Positions 11,345-23,699 of a DNA stretch of 60,000 nt are shown one piece after another. Both the position numbers and the translations under genes were made by a program. Each line of letters opens with the position of its first letter. Within the stretch, counting starts at the first letter, position 1. The stretch is from Adiantum capillus-veneris (Eukaryota; Streptophyta; Polypodiopsida; Polypodiales; Pteridaceae), in contig CM043957.1 in assembly GCA_014529385.2 (NCBI GenBank), positions 86,440,881-86,500,880 of the forward strand, written 5' to 3'. The notes beneath the pieces are model-generated. The model saw nothing but the letters and a program-made list of their open reading frames with translations, ran no database searches and was not told the origin of the DNA.

Positions 11345-11415
11345 AAGAAGCGGGGGTCGCTAATAAGCGTGGTAATAGAGACGATAATAATCGCAAAATT
11401 TTTGCAATGTGGTAA
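11345..11415. repeat. CGCTAATAAGCG foldback-type repeat at the integrase breakpoint
   Basis: The words GGGGTCGCTAATAAGCG and GACGATAATAATCGC resemble the end of the 2163-2310 foldback repeat (GGGCGTCGCTATAAGCG). Its position, exactly where the integrase homology ends, suggests it is the edge of inserted DNA. The opposite end could not be recognised. Confidence 0.35.
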
Positions 11416-12968
11416 TATGCACGGTAGTATTTGAAATGCAAAAAAATGTCCTCCCGCACCCCTCTCTCTTCTTTGGCAAGCCCATTTTTAGACTCTCTCT
11501 CTACGAACCGCGGTAAAAGATTGCGGTAAACGTTTTCAAATTTTCATAGTGGGACTGCACTAGGACACACACCATAGAAGAAGCGTGTGTATCCCTTCAT
11601 AGAGAAGCTCAAAGTGCTGGTCTTATTCTTCAAAATCTCTCCCAACTCTAATAGTCATGGCGTCGTGAGTGATGTGGCATCTTGAGCCATTTTTTTACCA
11701 TTTTTAGCCACAAATGCACTTTTTTGCACGTAAAAAGTTCAATCGAGCTAGGAAAAATCCCCTTGGGCTCAAATTACATGTTGAACCTTATTTTTCCACT
11801 TGGCTAGCTCTTTAGATGCATCGTTTATAGTTGCAAATGAAATTTACTATTTTTGGTTGAGACAACCCGCACTAAACTTTCTAGGCGGAATGAGTGTGCC
11901 ATCTCAATGAACTTGAAATATGTACATTTCTAAGCCAAATTGGACATGTTTTTATGTGATAAAACACGCCATAGTGCCATGTCAAGGGCCTTGTTGCCCG
12001 GGTAAGGTATGCACATGTCTACAGCCGTGGCAACCATTCTCACACATTTGACGTTATGTACATTGTGGCATTTAGTCCCACATAGCAAAATACATAAAAT
12101 TTGGGGTGAACATTTTTATTTTAGATTATAAACGTGCTACAACACGACAACGTCCACTTGCCTCCTACCGTAGGAGATTCCCTTGAGCATCCCAGCTATT
12201 AGACCCTCGCAAAGGCAGAGCACAAAGAGATGCCACACAACCATAAAACTTAGTGCAAGCTCTGGTGCTTTGACTTGAATTGGAGAATGCAATAGTCCTT
12301 TACACAAAAAAATGAGCTTGACTTTGTCACAAAATTTAGAGACTTAGTTTAGGCTAGGTTTGCACACGAGTGCCACCCCTGTCCTCTCTACCCAAGCCCA
12401 ACTATAGCATCAACACTGCCCAAGCAGAGTTTCACATTCACTCGTAGTTGTAGTAGGACGCACAGTGGATCATGTCCAATGTTTGTAATTAGTAAGCTAT
12501 TTTCATCGTTAGCTGCTGTGAACGCTACCTGTGAAAGGTGAAGCATGGGCCAATGCAAGCATTGCCAGTTAAGGAGGCTAGGTGAGGGTAACACTACGTT
12601 TATGGTAGCGGCAGAGTGGAAGATGGGCAATCCTAGTTCACTAATGCCATTATGATGGTGTCCATGTGAAAATCTTGCGAACAATGCAAAACAAGAGGCA
12701 ATCCCAATCCATGCGAATGAACTCTTTAACATCACAAACGTGCTTCATTGACCTATATATATGTTTTGATTTGTAAGAGTTTTTTGATATCGTAGTTTTT
12801 TCATATGTTTTTTCAACTTTAAAAGGTGTTAGCCAGGAAAACTCAAAATTGGAAAGTCAAGAGTTTTGAAAAATCAAAGCTATGCTTGCAGATTGATGTC
12901 ACATGATCCGTCTCCCTTCTAGAGCACTATCGAAGAAAAAGAAAGAGGAAAAGAGGGTCACATCACGT

Positions 12969-12998
12969 CTCTCTCTCTCTCTCTCTCTCTCCCCCCCC
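12969..12998. repeat. CT/C microsatellite
   Basis: A perfect CT dinucleotide run passes into a C homopolymer. Confidence 0.95.
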
Positions 12999-13388
12999 AA
13001 AAACCTAAGACAGTCGTGGGTGTTTCTTGATGTAGCATTTGCACTTTGTGTGGAAGTTTCATGCACCACGAAAAGAAGCGAGTAGAAGCCATGGGAACAA
13101 AGCTTTGGTCGTGTGCAAAGGTTGTGAGCACCATTGCCGGTCTCAAGCAAAGGCTATGAATGACCAAGCTGTGATTGCGTGCAGAGGCTGTGGACGTTGT
13201 TGCAGGTCCGCCGGCAGAGATCAGTATGGACGACTTTGAAGCTATATTTTTTAGGCCATTAAATATAGCATTTTATTTTGAAGTGATTAGAATCAATTAT
13301 AGGCATAAGTAGACTCTAGATAATATTAATAAGCATGTGGATGGAGAGACACTACATAAAGAAGGATGAAAAAAAGAAAGAGATTTTG

Positions 13389-13391
13389 TTT

Positions 13392-13422
<31 letters not shown>

Positions 13423-13423
13423 G
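13389..13423. repeat. T13-G22 homopolymer junction
   Basis: Thirteen T are followed directly by 22 G. The length of such a run is unreliable in any assembly. Confidence 0.9.
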
Positions 13424-14139
13424 ATGATTTCAAATCAAAAAATTGAAAGAATCGAACGAGATACCAGCGGTCTAGCACCATCCGTTTACAGGGAAAATTG
13501 AAGTGTGAAGGAGAAGGCCAAGTGATGCGGACAAGGAGAGCAACGTGAAGAAGGAGTATTGGGTGAGGCAAGGGTGGATGAGGAAGGAGCGCACAGAGGC
13601 AAGGCGTCATGGCACCATGCATCAAGCAGTCGATAGTCCTGCATTGTGAAAGAAGACATGCAAAATATTGATATTTGTAGGGCTTCGCAACTGTAGCAGC
13701 TCATATGATTGCCCGAGTGGCTATGGAAGATCGCCATTAATTATATGTCAGGAGTGTGTGAGTTCGAGCCATGGATCCTCCTTTTGTAAGGGTGAGAGAA
13801 ATTCATGTTCGCCAAGTACAGATGGGGAGGAATCTCTGTGAATAATGATTGAATATAATATACAATGAGCTAGTACGAGTAGACACTCAAGATTAATACG
13901 ATACTTCTTGAAAGTTTACAAAAAGATTGAATGGAGGCAAGAGCCAAGGGTGAGTTGCAAGACCTATTTCAAGTTAGACTTATGTTTAAGGATTTTCCTT
14001 GATTTGGTCTCTCCATGGCTGTGTTGAGAATGCCCTAGAGATCTTTTGTTGTTTGGTCATGGCTTTGATGCACCGGACGACATTAAAAATCAGAGATAGT
14101 GAGGATTCAAGATTGTTTCAGTCTGGGAATGGAAAGCAA

Positions 14140-14410
14140 GGGTAGTTTCTTGTGGCAAGCTAGCATGGATTCCTCGCTCATGTCGATGGAGGAGGTTCCC
14201 AATCAAAGAATTTGACGAGGTATGCAAGAAACCTTAAATTCTTGACATTGGACAAAAGAACCTTAGGAATAGAAGCATTATCAAGTACCTGGTCAAGTGG
14301 AAAGACTATCTTAAAGAAGATGCAACGTGGGAAGACAAAAATTCTCTCCATAGAGATTATCCAGACTTATCCTTGAGATGAGGACATCTCAAAATTTTCA
14401 CGTTGGGGAG
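14140..14410 (+). pseudogene. Ty3/gypsy chromodomain relic
   Basis: The stretch around 14278-14335 encodes IIKYLVKWKDYLKEDATWED, the hallmark of the chromodomain at the end of chromovirus integrases. A stop and GHLKIFTLGRMEG follow, resembling the end of pol and a purine-rich tract (GGGGAGGATGGAAGG). An upstream stop (about 14235) separates it from the weakly matching linker. It may be the displaced tail of the gypsy relic at 7.0-11.3 kb or part of a separate copy. Confidence 0.65.
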
Positions 14411-14419
14411 GATGGAAGG

Positions 14420-16640
14420 TCTCCTCCACCCTAGCAGAGGGAATCCATGTAAAATAATGTCACCAAGCTATTTTAATCATAATTAGATTTTTTTTTGTTT
14501 TTAACAGCTTTTTTTCATCTCTAAGGGACCATGCAAGTAAAGATTGAGGTAGACCTCTTAAAAATGGAAATTCAACTTCTTTGTCACTTTTATCTAAAAA
14601 AAGTAAGTTTTGAGAAACTTATGCATATTTGGAAACGATCGTCTCTTCTTAATTTATTTCGCTTTGAATTTCTATAAAAAAAAGGTACCTGCCTAAAAAT
14701 TGCTAAAAATAGCAGGTGTGTGCATTTGTCACATTAGCTTGTTACCCACAAGCTCATCTCTTAAAAAGAAAATTTGGAAAATCAAACATGATAAGATAAA
14801 ATAACTCAATTCAATAAGTCTCTACCCTAAGGATAATAAAATATGATTCATAAGTGACAAGCATGTATGTGTATGCATGGGGCATGTATGTGCATGTGTA
14901 TGCATGTCCACCAATAATCATGGACCCATCTCTTTTGGAAAGAATGGCTCTAAGGATGGGATTACATGAGGTGTGACACCCAAGATGGCATGGAATGCTA
15001 AGGAAGGGACACTTGGACCCTTTCTTGGCAAGCAAGGGAGCCTAGGACACCTCTACATCTAGGAATAACAATAGGGGGTGCCCTAGCAAGGTTGGAAGCT
15101 AGCTTGGAGAGTAGGGGGTAGCTTATGCAGAGCCGCATCTTGCGAGAGATCTATAAAAGAATCCCTTCTCTCACCAGTTTTAGACACACTTTGGACAAGG
15201 AGACTCTGCTGTTGTGGCGATAACTTGGTGAAGCACCCCCAAAGTTTTGTGAGACCAATAACTCCAAAGCATAACAAGGTAATGAAAATCGTCATAATAA
15301 TTTACTTCTATGCACACTTCTCTTCTATTCTCAAGGAATTCTAAAATGCTACTACATTCTCTTACTCTTGCTTATCTAAACCCACCTGGAATAACTGGAA
15401 TTCCACCTAATATAATCTATTTTATGACTCTTTTGTATGCATACAAGATTCCATAAAATCAAGAGCTTATGTTGTTTTGTGCATCAGGGAGCCATTGCTT
15501 ATCTAGTAGTCTATTTGTACACTTGTATATGCCGAGTTACACATGATCTTGTCCAGCTTTCCTTAAAACTTGAGGAAAGACAATTACAATTAAACTATCA
15601 ATAACATTTTAATTAAGATGATAGCGTACTTCCTATCCTAAATCTTTGATATGCTTCAAACCTATGGTAAAGGTACAATATTGTCAACCAAAAATGCGAG
15701 CAAAGGAACTCAATTACGAGTAGAGATTGTGTATTAGACTACAATCTACCGCAATTATATATGAGTATAAGTGTAAACATTTGTGATGGTATCAAAATGA
15801 AATAAGGTTTATGTAGGTGAAATCATTCACCTCAATTTTCAATAGGTTTTTGATGATGTCGTTCATAAGTTATCAAGGTTATCAAGTGACTGAGAATGGC
15901 ACCCAAGCAACCTCATTATGTTGGTTCCCATGATCGTGAGGTTGGAAATAGTAATGGGAAGGATTAAAGAAAAGGCTGCGATGAATGAATAAGTGCCATT
16001 AACTCACAAAGTGATGCCATCATTCATGAAAAGGTAGGAAATTATTTTGATTATATTGCATTCATTTCAACATGGAATTAGGAATGAAAACTCACGTTAA
16101 AAAACATTGGGCTATTCCTAATTGGAAACTGCGTCATTTGAATTGTATTTTTTATTTTTTGTTGCATCGTTAGGGAAGAATTGGATGATGATATATTACT
16201 TGGAGGTAGGAAAGAATGTTTTCTTAGGAAGAACTCACTTGAACCTACTTCATTCTATTCCAATATTGATTTGGTCTAAATCCCCTTTTGATCACAGAGA
16301 GGTAGTTCGTGTTTCTATGTAGGAGTTGTGTATCTCTATATGTGGCATTGACCCATTTCTATGAGGCAGTGTAGTTCATTTCTATGACGAGCAGAGAAGA
16401 AGGCGGAGGTAGGTGGAGACCATACTCTTTTGGCCTGCACTTCGTTGAAATTTTTTCCTCCACACGACCTCGCAAATTCAAAGATCCCATCTGGTTGGTT
16501 TTCTAGACTTCTCCACCATGGCCCACTGTCCTCCTTAGGGATGGTTCTCATCAAGGGTTCATTCTCGCCTCACAACCAAGGATCGATTCTCACCTCTTAG
16601 CCAAGGGTCGGTACTCTTAGTAGTTTTCTAGGATGCCATG
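14420..16640. other. No recognisable gene; possible LTR-like segment
   Basis: The stretch beginning TGTGACACCCAAGATGG (14971) and containing a TATAAAA box (15152-15158) has LTR-like composition, but no partner copy or target duplication was found. Remaining frames, such as 16122-16322, are short and unrecognised. Confidence 0.3.
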
Positions 16641-16651
16641 GTAGCCTAAAG

Positions 16652-16727
<76 letters not shown>
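16652..16727. repeat. Compound TG/GA microsatellite
   Basis: About 15 TG units pass directly into about 23 GA units. Confidence 0.95.
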
Positions 16728-16729
<2 letters not shown>

Positions 16730-16801
16730 ATGAAGATCCACGAGCTCTTTCTTGTTTCCCCTCCTCCATGGCTACCCTTCTCCCTTGAGCTCTAATACTA
16801 G

Positions 16802-16990
16802 TGTAAGAGACGTGAGACTAGCACATACACTTCTCCACCCAACCATGCCATATATAGCCACTTGGTGTGCCCAATACTACCTTAGGCCTGGCATGTTCAC
16901 TCCACTCATTGTCATTGAATGTCCATACAACCAATCAATGTACACCTCTTGGACTAACCCTCTCGGTGAGTCATAATATCTGATCTGAGC
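16802..16990 (-). mobile_element. Inverted LTR remnant with adjacent primer binding site
   Basis: Read on the minus strand, the segment holds TGGCATGGTTGGGTGGAG and GTGCTAGTCTC, matching the plus-strand LTR at 20116-20283. It ends ...CTCTTACA at 16802. One base further, 16789-16800 reads TAGTATTAGAGC on the minus strand, close to the tRNA-iMet primer site TGGTATCAGAGC (10 of 12). This places a 5' LTR on the minus strand. Its outer boundary is not visible and no coding body was found to its left. Confidence 0.5.
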
Positions 16991-16999
16991 ACCATAGCC

Positions 17000-17815
17000 A
17001 AGCTAGGGGGTATATGTTTTTCAATTTTCCCTTCATTTTTGGGCACCCAAAGGCTGCCCTAAAGGCCACCCTAAGGGTCCTCTCCCACACCACAAGGGTG
17101 GTTTAACAGGCTCTTGCAACCTAGTTTATTGATCATCATAGTCTATATCATGAGAGGGTTGTTAGTCGCACCGATGAAAGGGCAAGGAAGACATGCTCTT
17201 GAGCATGAGTACGTGCGAAGGGGTACTAAGACTTGTCTGAGGAATAACCGATCACGGATATCTCCCTTGGAAATCAATAAGGTTATGAGTCAAGTATTGG
17301 AAGCGATTTCGGATCTTTTTCAAACATTGTGTAAGACACAATATGGTGAGATTCTTTTCACCTGCATTCAAGAAGATTCCAAGTACTCATTTTCAAGTTT
17401 TAGTTTCCATTTCAATTTTGTTATGCAATCACCTTATCATGCATCATAATTCCAACTTGTGCAATGATTATCGCCCAAGGGGTGTATATGAGCTTATCAA
17501 ACCTAACTTCATTGTCGTTACATCAAGGCTATTATCAAACCCCTGCATGGATTTGCAAGCGTGAATGACTGTTAATTTTAGAAGGACACATTAGTATGAT
17601 TTATGCATCTACAATATGCTTGAAATTTAAAATATTTAAGGCAAGCATGGCTTGCGTTCAATTACAACGTCGCTATGGGTACATTGGGATATCCCTAATT
17701 TGATGTTCTCTACATAAATTTCTACATAACTATTAAAGCATCTCTGCATAAGGTGATAAATTTGATAGGTTCCATGCATTTTTCTCACATATTTCAAGCA
17801 CGGCTTGTGACATTT
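17000..17815. other. No recognisable gene
   Basis: A 111-codon plus-strand frame at 17114-17449 has no identifiable domain. Nothing else stands out. Confidence 0.35.
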
Positions 17816-17818
17816 GTA

Positions 17819-17929
17819 ACAACAAGGCTTGAATCCGTGCAACAGGGCTTGAGTTACAACAAGGCTTGAATTCGTGTAGTAGGGCTTGAGTTACAACAAG
17901 GCTTTAATTCGTACAGTAGGGCTGTGAAT
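17819..17929. repeat. Three tandem 37-bp units
   Basis: Units beginning ACAACAAGGCTTGAAT start at 17819, 17856 and 17893. They differ by a few substitutions, with the third the most diverged. They directly precede the 109-codon frame at 17935. Confidence 0.85.
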
Positions 17930-17934
17930 TTCTT

Positions 17935-18264
17935 ATGAAGCATATTTTCCAAATGGAGGAAGAACCGGACATAGTGTTTAACTTTGAGGGCGTTCTCACA
18001 TCTTGCTCAACAAGTATAAACCATATACTGAAGGACATGAGTCATTTTCTAGAGGTTTGGGACATGGTAATCCAAATTGAGCTCGACAAGTTGCAAGATT
18101 ATTTCAAGCAATTAGCAACCAAGTATCTTTTTCTTGAGAAAGAAGTGGATGTCCAAAAGTCGATCGTTCACTCCTATGTCACAAGGGAGTGTGTTACCCA
18201 AGGGGTAAATCCCAGTGACGAGCTAGTTGTGGAGGATGACAATGTTCAGTTCCACCATAGGTAG
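17935..18264 (+). CDS. Unrecognised 109-residue open frame
   Basis: The frame starts with ATG just after a tandem repeat and encodes an acidic, probably helical protein (MEEEPDIVFNFEG..., then a leucine- and lysine-containing stretch around residues 50-75). I recognise no family. It lies upstream of a degraded gypsy pol on the same strand, so it could be a Gag remnant, but there is no zinc knuckle. It may be a chance frame. Confidence 0.2.
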   Translation: MKHIFQMEEEPDIVFNFEGVLTSCSTSINHILKDMSHFLEVWDMVIQIELDKLQDYFKQLATKYLFLEKEVDVQKSIVHSYVTRECVTQGVNPSDELVVEDDNVQFHHR

Positions 18265-18340
18265 TGGGGAAGTGTGAGCAAGATAATTTTTTGAATGGAA
18301 TTCCAATGAAGGACAGGTTGTCTAAAATGGAGTTTCAAAT

Positions 18341-18475
18341 GGCAAAGTACCAAAAACTCTACTTCAATCGCTTAGGACACATTTGTGAAAGCATTGTCCA
18401 CTGGAAAGTCAAAGTACCAAAAATCTACTTCAATCGCTTAGGACCACAATATTGAAAGCATTGTCCATAGGAAAG
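18341..18475. repeat. Tandem duplication, 67-bp period
   Basis: The unit beginning CAAAGTACCAAAAA and containing CTACTTCAATCGCTTAGGA and GAAAGCATTGTCCA occurs twice, at 18343 and 18410, with small differences. Confidence 0.85.
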
Positions 18476-18889
18476 GCATAACATTGGTTAAGTATGAGCT
18501 CAATTTTTTGATGCATTTGCACATTGGGGTTAAGATATTCATTTGCTAGTATAGGGAATTGTACATTCTGGTGCTTGCCAACAAAGAACAAACATACCAC
18601 AATAAAATGAACCTCAATCAAAGGAACTTAACTAATGGGCAAAGTGGCATAATTAAGTCAGCCCGATACATTCACGATCACACACAACATAGGTTGGTGA
18701 AGATGTATGTTTTTGTAGGCACGCATGAGAAGCAAGGCTTCCACCCCATGCCAAGGTACTTCTCATGGACTTGGGGTTGTAGATAAGTTTGAGTTTACAA
18801 GCACTAACCAAGGGTTCAGATGGATAGAGGTTGTTGGATACCAAGGAGAGTTGTTAAGGTTATAAATACTATGAAACAACATTAATGGA

Positions 18890-20112
18890 TGGTTGTTTAC
18901 ACATATAGCATGGCTATGTTCTGGTACCTAGATGTGATTAATTCTCACATTCTATTATGGTTCAACTATTTTAGCAAGGATTTCAAGTGATTGTAGTGGG
19001 AAGCATTTAGTTTCTTTTCATATAACTATTTACCCTCCTCTTCCATGAGTGCTATGAGCATAATTCCACCATAATCATTGGAAAATATATTCATGAATAT
19101 GCAGGTTCAAATAATTTTTGCTAAACGCATGCACACTAGGTGTTATGGTCCCTAGTGTTTAGCAAAGGTGGATTTAGAGCGTCATGCAAATTCATGAAAT
19201 TGATAGCTTATGAAGAATTTTGCACTATAGGTGTAGTATCTCTATGAGATTTATTGTGGATCTACCAATCATTGTAAGAGGTCATGGCTCAAAATGGGTG
19301 CTTGCAGATAAGTTGACTAAACATTGTCTAGTTTATGTAGTCCACTATTAAATCTCTGAAGTTAATTAAGCTGGTTGTTCATAACATTATTACTCACTAT
19401 GCAATGTTGCAAGTAATTATGACCCAAGTTTACCAGTCATTTTTGGAGGAGTGTCTGTAAATGGTTGGGAAACACAACTCAGTACTGCCAGTCATCCATA
19501 GGTGGATGGAAAGTTTACAAATGTTAATTTTGTGCTAGAGGATATGCTAGGAGTGTATGCTAGCAAGAAGCAATCCAATTGGAAAGGTTATCTCTCTAGT
19601 TGGATTTTGTTTATCATGATCCAAAGCATGTTGTGACTAGATTTAATCCCTTCATGTTTATGTCAGGTTTCAACCTCGATCACTAGTTACGGTGGGGTTG
19701 TTTACTGAGAAGCAATGATAGCAAGTCAAATGAGCTTTGTCATCATCTCACTTTTGTGGAAAGTTGAGAAGAGGAATTCTTGCATGTTCCAGTACCTTCA
19801 AAAAGTATGAAATCTGATCATTTTTAGACACCTCTTAGTTGTGGTCAGTCATTTAAAATACTCAAGTGAGTTATAGCTAGAGTATACACACTATTTTGGA
19901 TATAGGCCGGTTACGAAAATGGTTCCAAAGGGACAACAATGTGGAGAATCAATTTTTTTTTCTTGGTTTCATCGAACCTCCTACTAAATTGTGTATCAGC
20001 TAAATGGATAGTTGGATCCATGAGGGATGCCAATGTGAAAAACATTAGTGTTTTTACAAAGATATCATCACTTTTATTTTCAAGGACAAAAATGCTTCTC
20101 CAAGAGGGGGAG
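18890..20112 (+). pseudogene. Heavily decayed Ty3/gypsy pol (integrase region)
   Basis: The clearest part is 19495-19600, encoding a VDGKF..VNFVLEDMLGVYASKKQ stretch. This corresponds to NGQTERFNQVLEDILRAYASKKQ in the intact copy at the left edge. It is followed by stretches matching the FSPFMLLYGFQPRSP and VFLKVPEHSKSL regions. Stops and frameshifts occur every few dozen codons. The end reads FKDKNASPRGG and is followed at once by an LTR. Part of it (19125-19170) is shared, inverted, with the element at 24.2-28.2 kb. Confidence 0.7.
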
Positions 20113-20115
20113 TAA

Positions 20116-20283
20116 TGTCAGTCCTAAGGTAGGACTGAGTAAGCCAACGACCAAGTTGCACATGCGGTATAGGGGGCCTATATTTAGTAGGCCAAGTGGC
20201 TATATATGGCATTGTTGGGGTGGAGAATTGTATGTGCTAGTTTGTAATCTCTTATAGAACATCCACCAAATGAAATTTCTACA
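20116..20283 (+). mobile_element. Ty3/gypsy 3' LTR
   Basis: TGTCAGTCCTAAGG follows a purine tract (AAGAGGGGGAG) and TAA, as in the copy at 1364. The segment includes GGCTATATATGGCATTG, a plausible TATA region, and may end at ...TTTCTACA (20283). The length resembles the 186-188-bp LTRs of the related element at 24.2 kb. The start is good; the end is inferred. Confidence 0.55.
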
Positions 20284-20289
20284 ATTTGG

Positions 20290-21955
20290 GAGTACTAGAA
20301 TAATTATGAAGTACTATTGTATGTCAAGTTTTTTGTAGGATATAGTGTCTTGGTGCCAAATTTTACTGCTTAAAAGGGTTGTTTGAATAAACTTGTGATA
20401 TAGCCTAAGAAAGGAATTTTGTGTTCTAGAAAACAAAGTGGTAATAATTAGAAACCAAAACCAAAGTATGAGTGTGGGGGTGGAAAGTGGGGATTGACTC
20501 AGGTTGCCATGTCGATGGATGGGTGCACTTGATTAGTCGGATAACTCTCCTCTCCCCTTAATTTATAAAAAGAAAAACTTAGAATCTCATTGCACCAAGA
20601 GTTGGGAAACTCTTAGATATTTGTGCCGCTGAAAGCTATCGGGAAGAAGGAATTTCAGGTTCTCTCTTTTGGAAGATGAGAATTAGCAACGCTTAATTTG
20701 GTGCTAGTTTCATGCATGCCCCTGTGAGACAAGGCTAGGAAACCTCTCTAATGGTAGGGCCTAGAAACCTATCAAGTACCCTCCAGTTGCCAAGTGGATA
20801 TGGTGACAAGGTGGGTACCTCACAAAAGAAACAAGTTTTTCTCAAGCTAAATCAACACAAGCAATACATGAGAATGAAAGTGGGGCCAATGCTTCAAAGC
20901 ACAAGTAAAGATAACTATGTCCCAAATAAAAACCTCCAAAATGTGATGAGGAATACTACTAAAGAGACACCAAATGAAATGGAGGTGGCAATGGTTGACT
21001 CAGAGAAGGAAGATATAGGGCAAGGAGATAAGAGCGAGGTACCATATACACCAACTTTGCAAGATGTTTGTTACATTCTACTTGGTTCACTTGAAGACAA
21101 GGTAGCTATTGTGGGCTAATCCAAGATCATATCATAGAAAATCACTCAAGGGTAGATGTGGATTGTTTTGTGAGGGCATGACACAACAATTTTTCTTTGT
21201 TTTATTGCTTGATATGGTCTTGAGGCAAGTTGGAAAGGAATAGTCCTTTAAAATTTGAGTGATTGAAATAAAAATGAGTAGTGAAAGGTGGAAATCAAAT
21301 CAATCCACCATGAAGCTAGTGGCCCTTATATTTAAGGAATCCTTGTACAAGTATCTTCATTGCATACTCTGAGTATTATTTTAGTGGTTCAATGTTTTAT
21401 TGATTGATTTTTATCTCATCTTGTCTTTTTGGACCTAAGGATCAACAAATATAGGTTTTGCTTGTGTATTTAAGCATGGTTCGGGCATCATCAAAGATCG
21501 AGGTTTTTTTTCCATCCAAGTCATGAAAGATTCTCCACACTTGATTCAAGTTCTTGTGATATATAAATGGACACTTGAGAAAAATCCCTTAAAGTTTCTA
21601 TTAAAGATGTCCAAAATTTGAAGATTGGGAAACTCGAGCAAAAGATTCGAGAATCTTTTCTTAATTATATTTCACTTGTTGATGCTTATAAATGTATTCA
21701 TGACAATCACCAAGTTAGAACACTATATTAACACCCATTTGGAAAAAATCCATGTCCTCTTTGGCGACCAAATCAAGTGCTATCCGCAAGGTAGTCATCT
21801 TAACAATTTACGAAAAAAAGTTTTGAAAGTCTATGCCTTGCTTCTATTTGACACAATCTAGCCTTGTAGACCCATTTACATGGAAAATCATGCTTCCCTT
21901 TTGGCAAAGGTACTAATTCTCATGTTTTATTCTTCTTCAAAGAATCCATCTCTAA
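20290..21955. other. No recognisable gene
   Basis: A 122-codon plus-strand frame (20751-21119) has a lysine- and glutamate-rich second half but no domain I can name. The rest is AT-rich and closed in all frames. Confidence 0.35.
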
Positions 21956-21957
21956 TT

Positions 21958-23405
21958 TCATACCACCCACTTAAGCTTATCATTTTGTAACATAGCCTCA
22001 TCACAGTAGGAGCACTCGCCACAATCTATCAACATAATGTTATCCAAGCTTAGCACAAACCTTTCAAGCAGCCTAGAAACCCTCATTGACTTTCTTAGTG
22101 GAGCAGGCTCTACATGAGGAATAGGATATCCCTCTAGCACTTCAGTGTTCACTACCACTCACTTTTATGCCACTACTCTTTGCATGGTAGATCTACTAGG
22201 AGCATTATTGTGTACATCTTGCTCACCTGTACTGGCACATGGATAGCTTTGTTGTCTTCATTCAAAATCATGTGGCATAACATCTTGAAACATAACTCTC
22301 CTCACCTCAACCTCTTTGGAAGAATTTTTCTTTCATTGAATATTACATCATTGCTATCAATAAGTTTATGAGAAATTGGAACCTACAAGCAATCATGCAT
22401 CTCACCTCTGGGCTCCATAGCCAATGAAAATGCACTTTGTAAGCTTTGACTCTAGCTTCTGTCCAAGCTCCTTTGGTGCATGCACAAATTCTTCACAACC
22501 AAATTCTTGCAAATGATCTTATAATGGCTTATGACCACTCCAAACTTCTTATGTAATACCACCACCAAGATTCTTACTTGGTGATCTATTGATCAAATGA
22601 GCTCCAATCTTAAGATATTCACCCCAAAAACATGTGATAACTTAGGAGGAGATAACATGTTGTTGATTATTCTGCAATTCATTCTTTTAACAACTCCATT
22701 TTGGGTAGGTCTATGAGGATCAATAAGCTCCTAATGCCATGTGTATCACATGAATTTTGAAACTCATTAGATACATATTCTCCATTGTTCTCTATTCGCA
22801 AGTCAAAAACAAATGAGATCCATCTGTTCAGTATGGAGCCTGCTTTACCCCTTGTAATTTTAAGTCTTTAAATTTCACATTTGTAAGGTCCACATTATGA
22901 AGAGGAGAAGCCATTGTGCGTAAGAAAAATCACCCGCCAAAAAACCAAAAATTCATGTCCACTGGAATACTCCTTTTTTATCGGAATATTATGACTGCCC
23001 GAAAAGTGATCGGAAAACCATTGGTCGGTTAGCCGGGTGGTCAATGGCTAGTGGACCGGTGGGCGGAAGTCAATGGCCAGTGGCCGATTTCTAAGCGGAC
23101 TTATCTTCTCAAGGGCAGCCACACATGGGCACATTAGAGAGTTGTCTACACAAGGATGCCTACCCAGGGGTGCCTCTCATGTTCTCTCATGAGAGAGCAC
23201 AACTCTTTTGGCCTCTAAAAACATTTTGTATTGTAAAGTTGATGAAACAAGGTGTATGTGAGGTGGTGAGAGTGAAGCAAGGCGGGAGCTCCATTAAGGG
23301 CATAATCCCTTTGTAACCTACTTCTAGTTGGAAGTACTAAAGCCATTGAGTGGGTGATTTCCCGTGGACATAGCCCACATTGGGTGAACCACGTATATCG
23401 TGTGT

Positions 23406-23441
<36 letters not shown>

Positions 23442-23690
23442 CTATAATCTCTCATGTGTGAAAATTATATTTCTCCATTAAGTAAACTACTCTAATATCT
23501 ACTTAGCTACGCCCTATTTCCTAACACCATCTCTATGTGATACAAAAGGCATCATATTTATTCTTTAATGGAACCTTGTAGTGTAGTATTCATGAAAGTG
23601 ATATAATACACAACACCATCTAGTGACTTGGTAGGCATAGGCCCACTCACATTTGAATGCACTAGATCTAACTAATCAACCTTCTTCTTA
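21958..23690 (-). pseudogene. Ty1/copia pol relic, interrupted by a solo LTR
   Basis: On the minus strand, 23690-23527 encodes the start of the integrase core (LDLVHSNVSGPMPTKSLDGV, then YYITFMN). 22914-22400 continues it with RIENNGEYVSNEFQN (second Asp region, D replaced by E), HLINRSPSKNLGG and FGCEEFVHAPKELGQKLESK. 22158-21958 encodes the linker before RT (LRKSMRVSRLLERFVLSLD, then LIDCGECSYCDEAM). The same domains in the intact copia at 41.9-44.7 kb line up in order. Several stops are present and no RT core follows. Confidence 0.85.
22915..23526. mobile_element. Solo copia-type LTR inside the copia relic
   Basis: The integrase homology breaks at both edges of this 612-bp segment. It starts TGTGCGTAAG and ends ...TTTCCTAACA, the TG...CA form of an LTR. 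It contains the copia-LTR-like phrases GATTTCCCGTGGACATAGCC and CACATTGGGTGAACCACGT and a CT run (23407-23438) before its end. The bases CCAT flank it on both sides (22911-22914 and 23527-23530), a 4-bp direct duplication, one short of the usual five. Strand read from the LTR phrases is plus. Confidence 0.7.
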
Positions 23691-23699
23691 TTTGACACG

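Larger units (their letters stand above)
11420..14130. other. No recognisable gene; simple repeats inside
   Basis: Two frames look superficially interesting (12388-12735 minus, with a hydrophobic N-terminus, and short frames near 13000) but match nothing I know. A CT run is at 12969-12998. A T13 tract followed by G22 is at 13389-13423. Either may be noncoding sequence of an unidentified insertion into the gypsy relic on the left. Confidence 0.4.

Noticed and set aside
12388-12735. 115-codon minus-strand frame with a hydrophobic start resembling a secreted protein
   Set aside because: No family match, no intron or promoter signal, and it lies in a region of decayed repeats.
17819-18475. Short tandem units as a CRISPR array
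   Set aside because: Units are directly adjacent without unique spacers, and the sequence is plant nuclear DNA.
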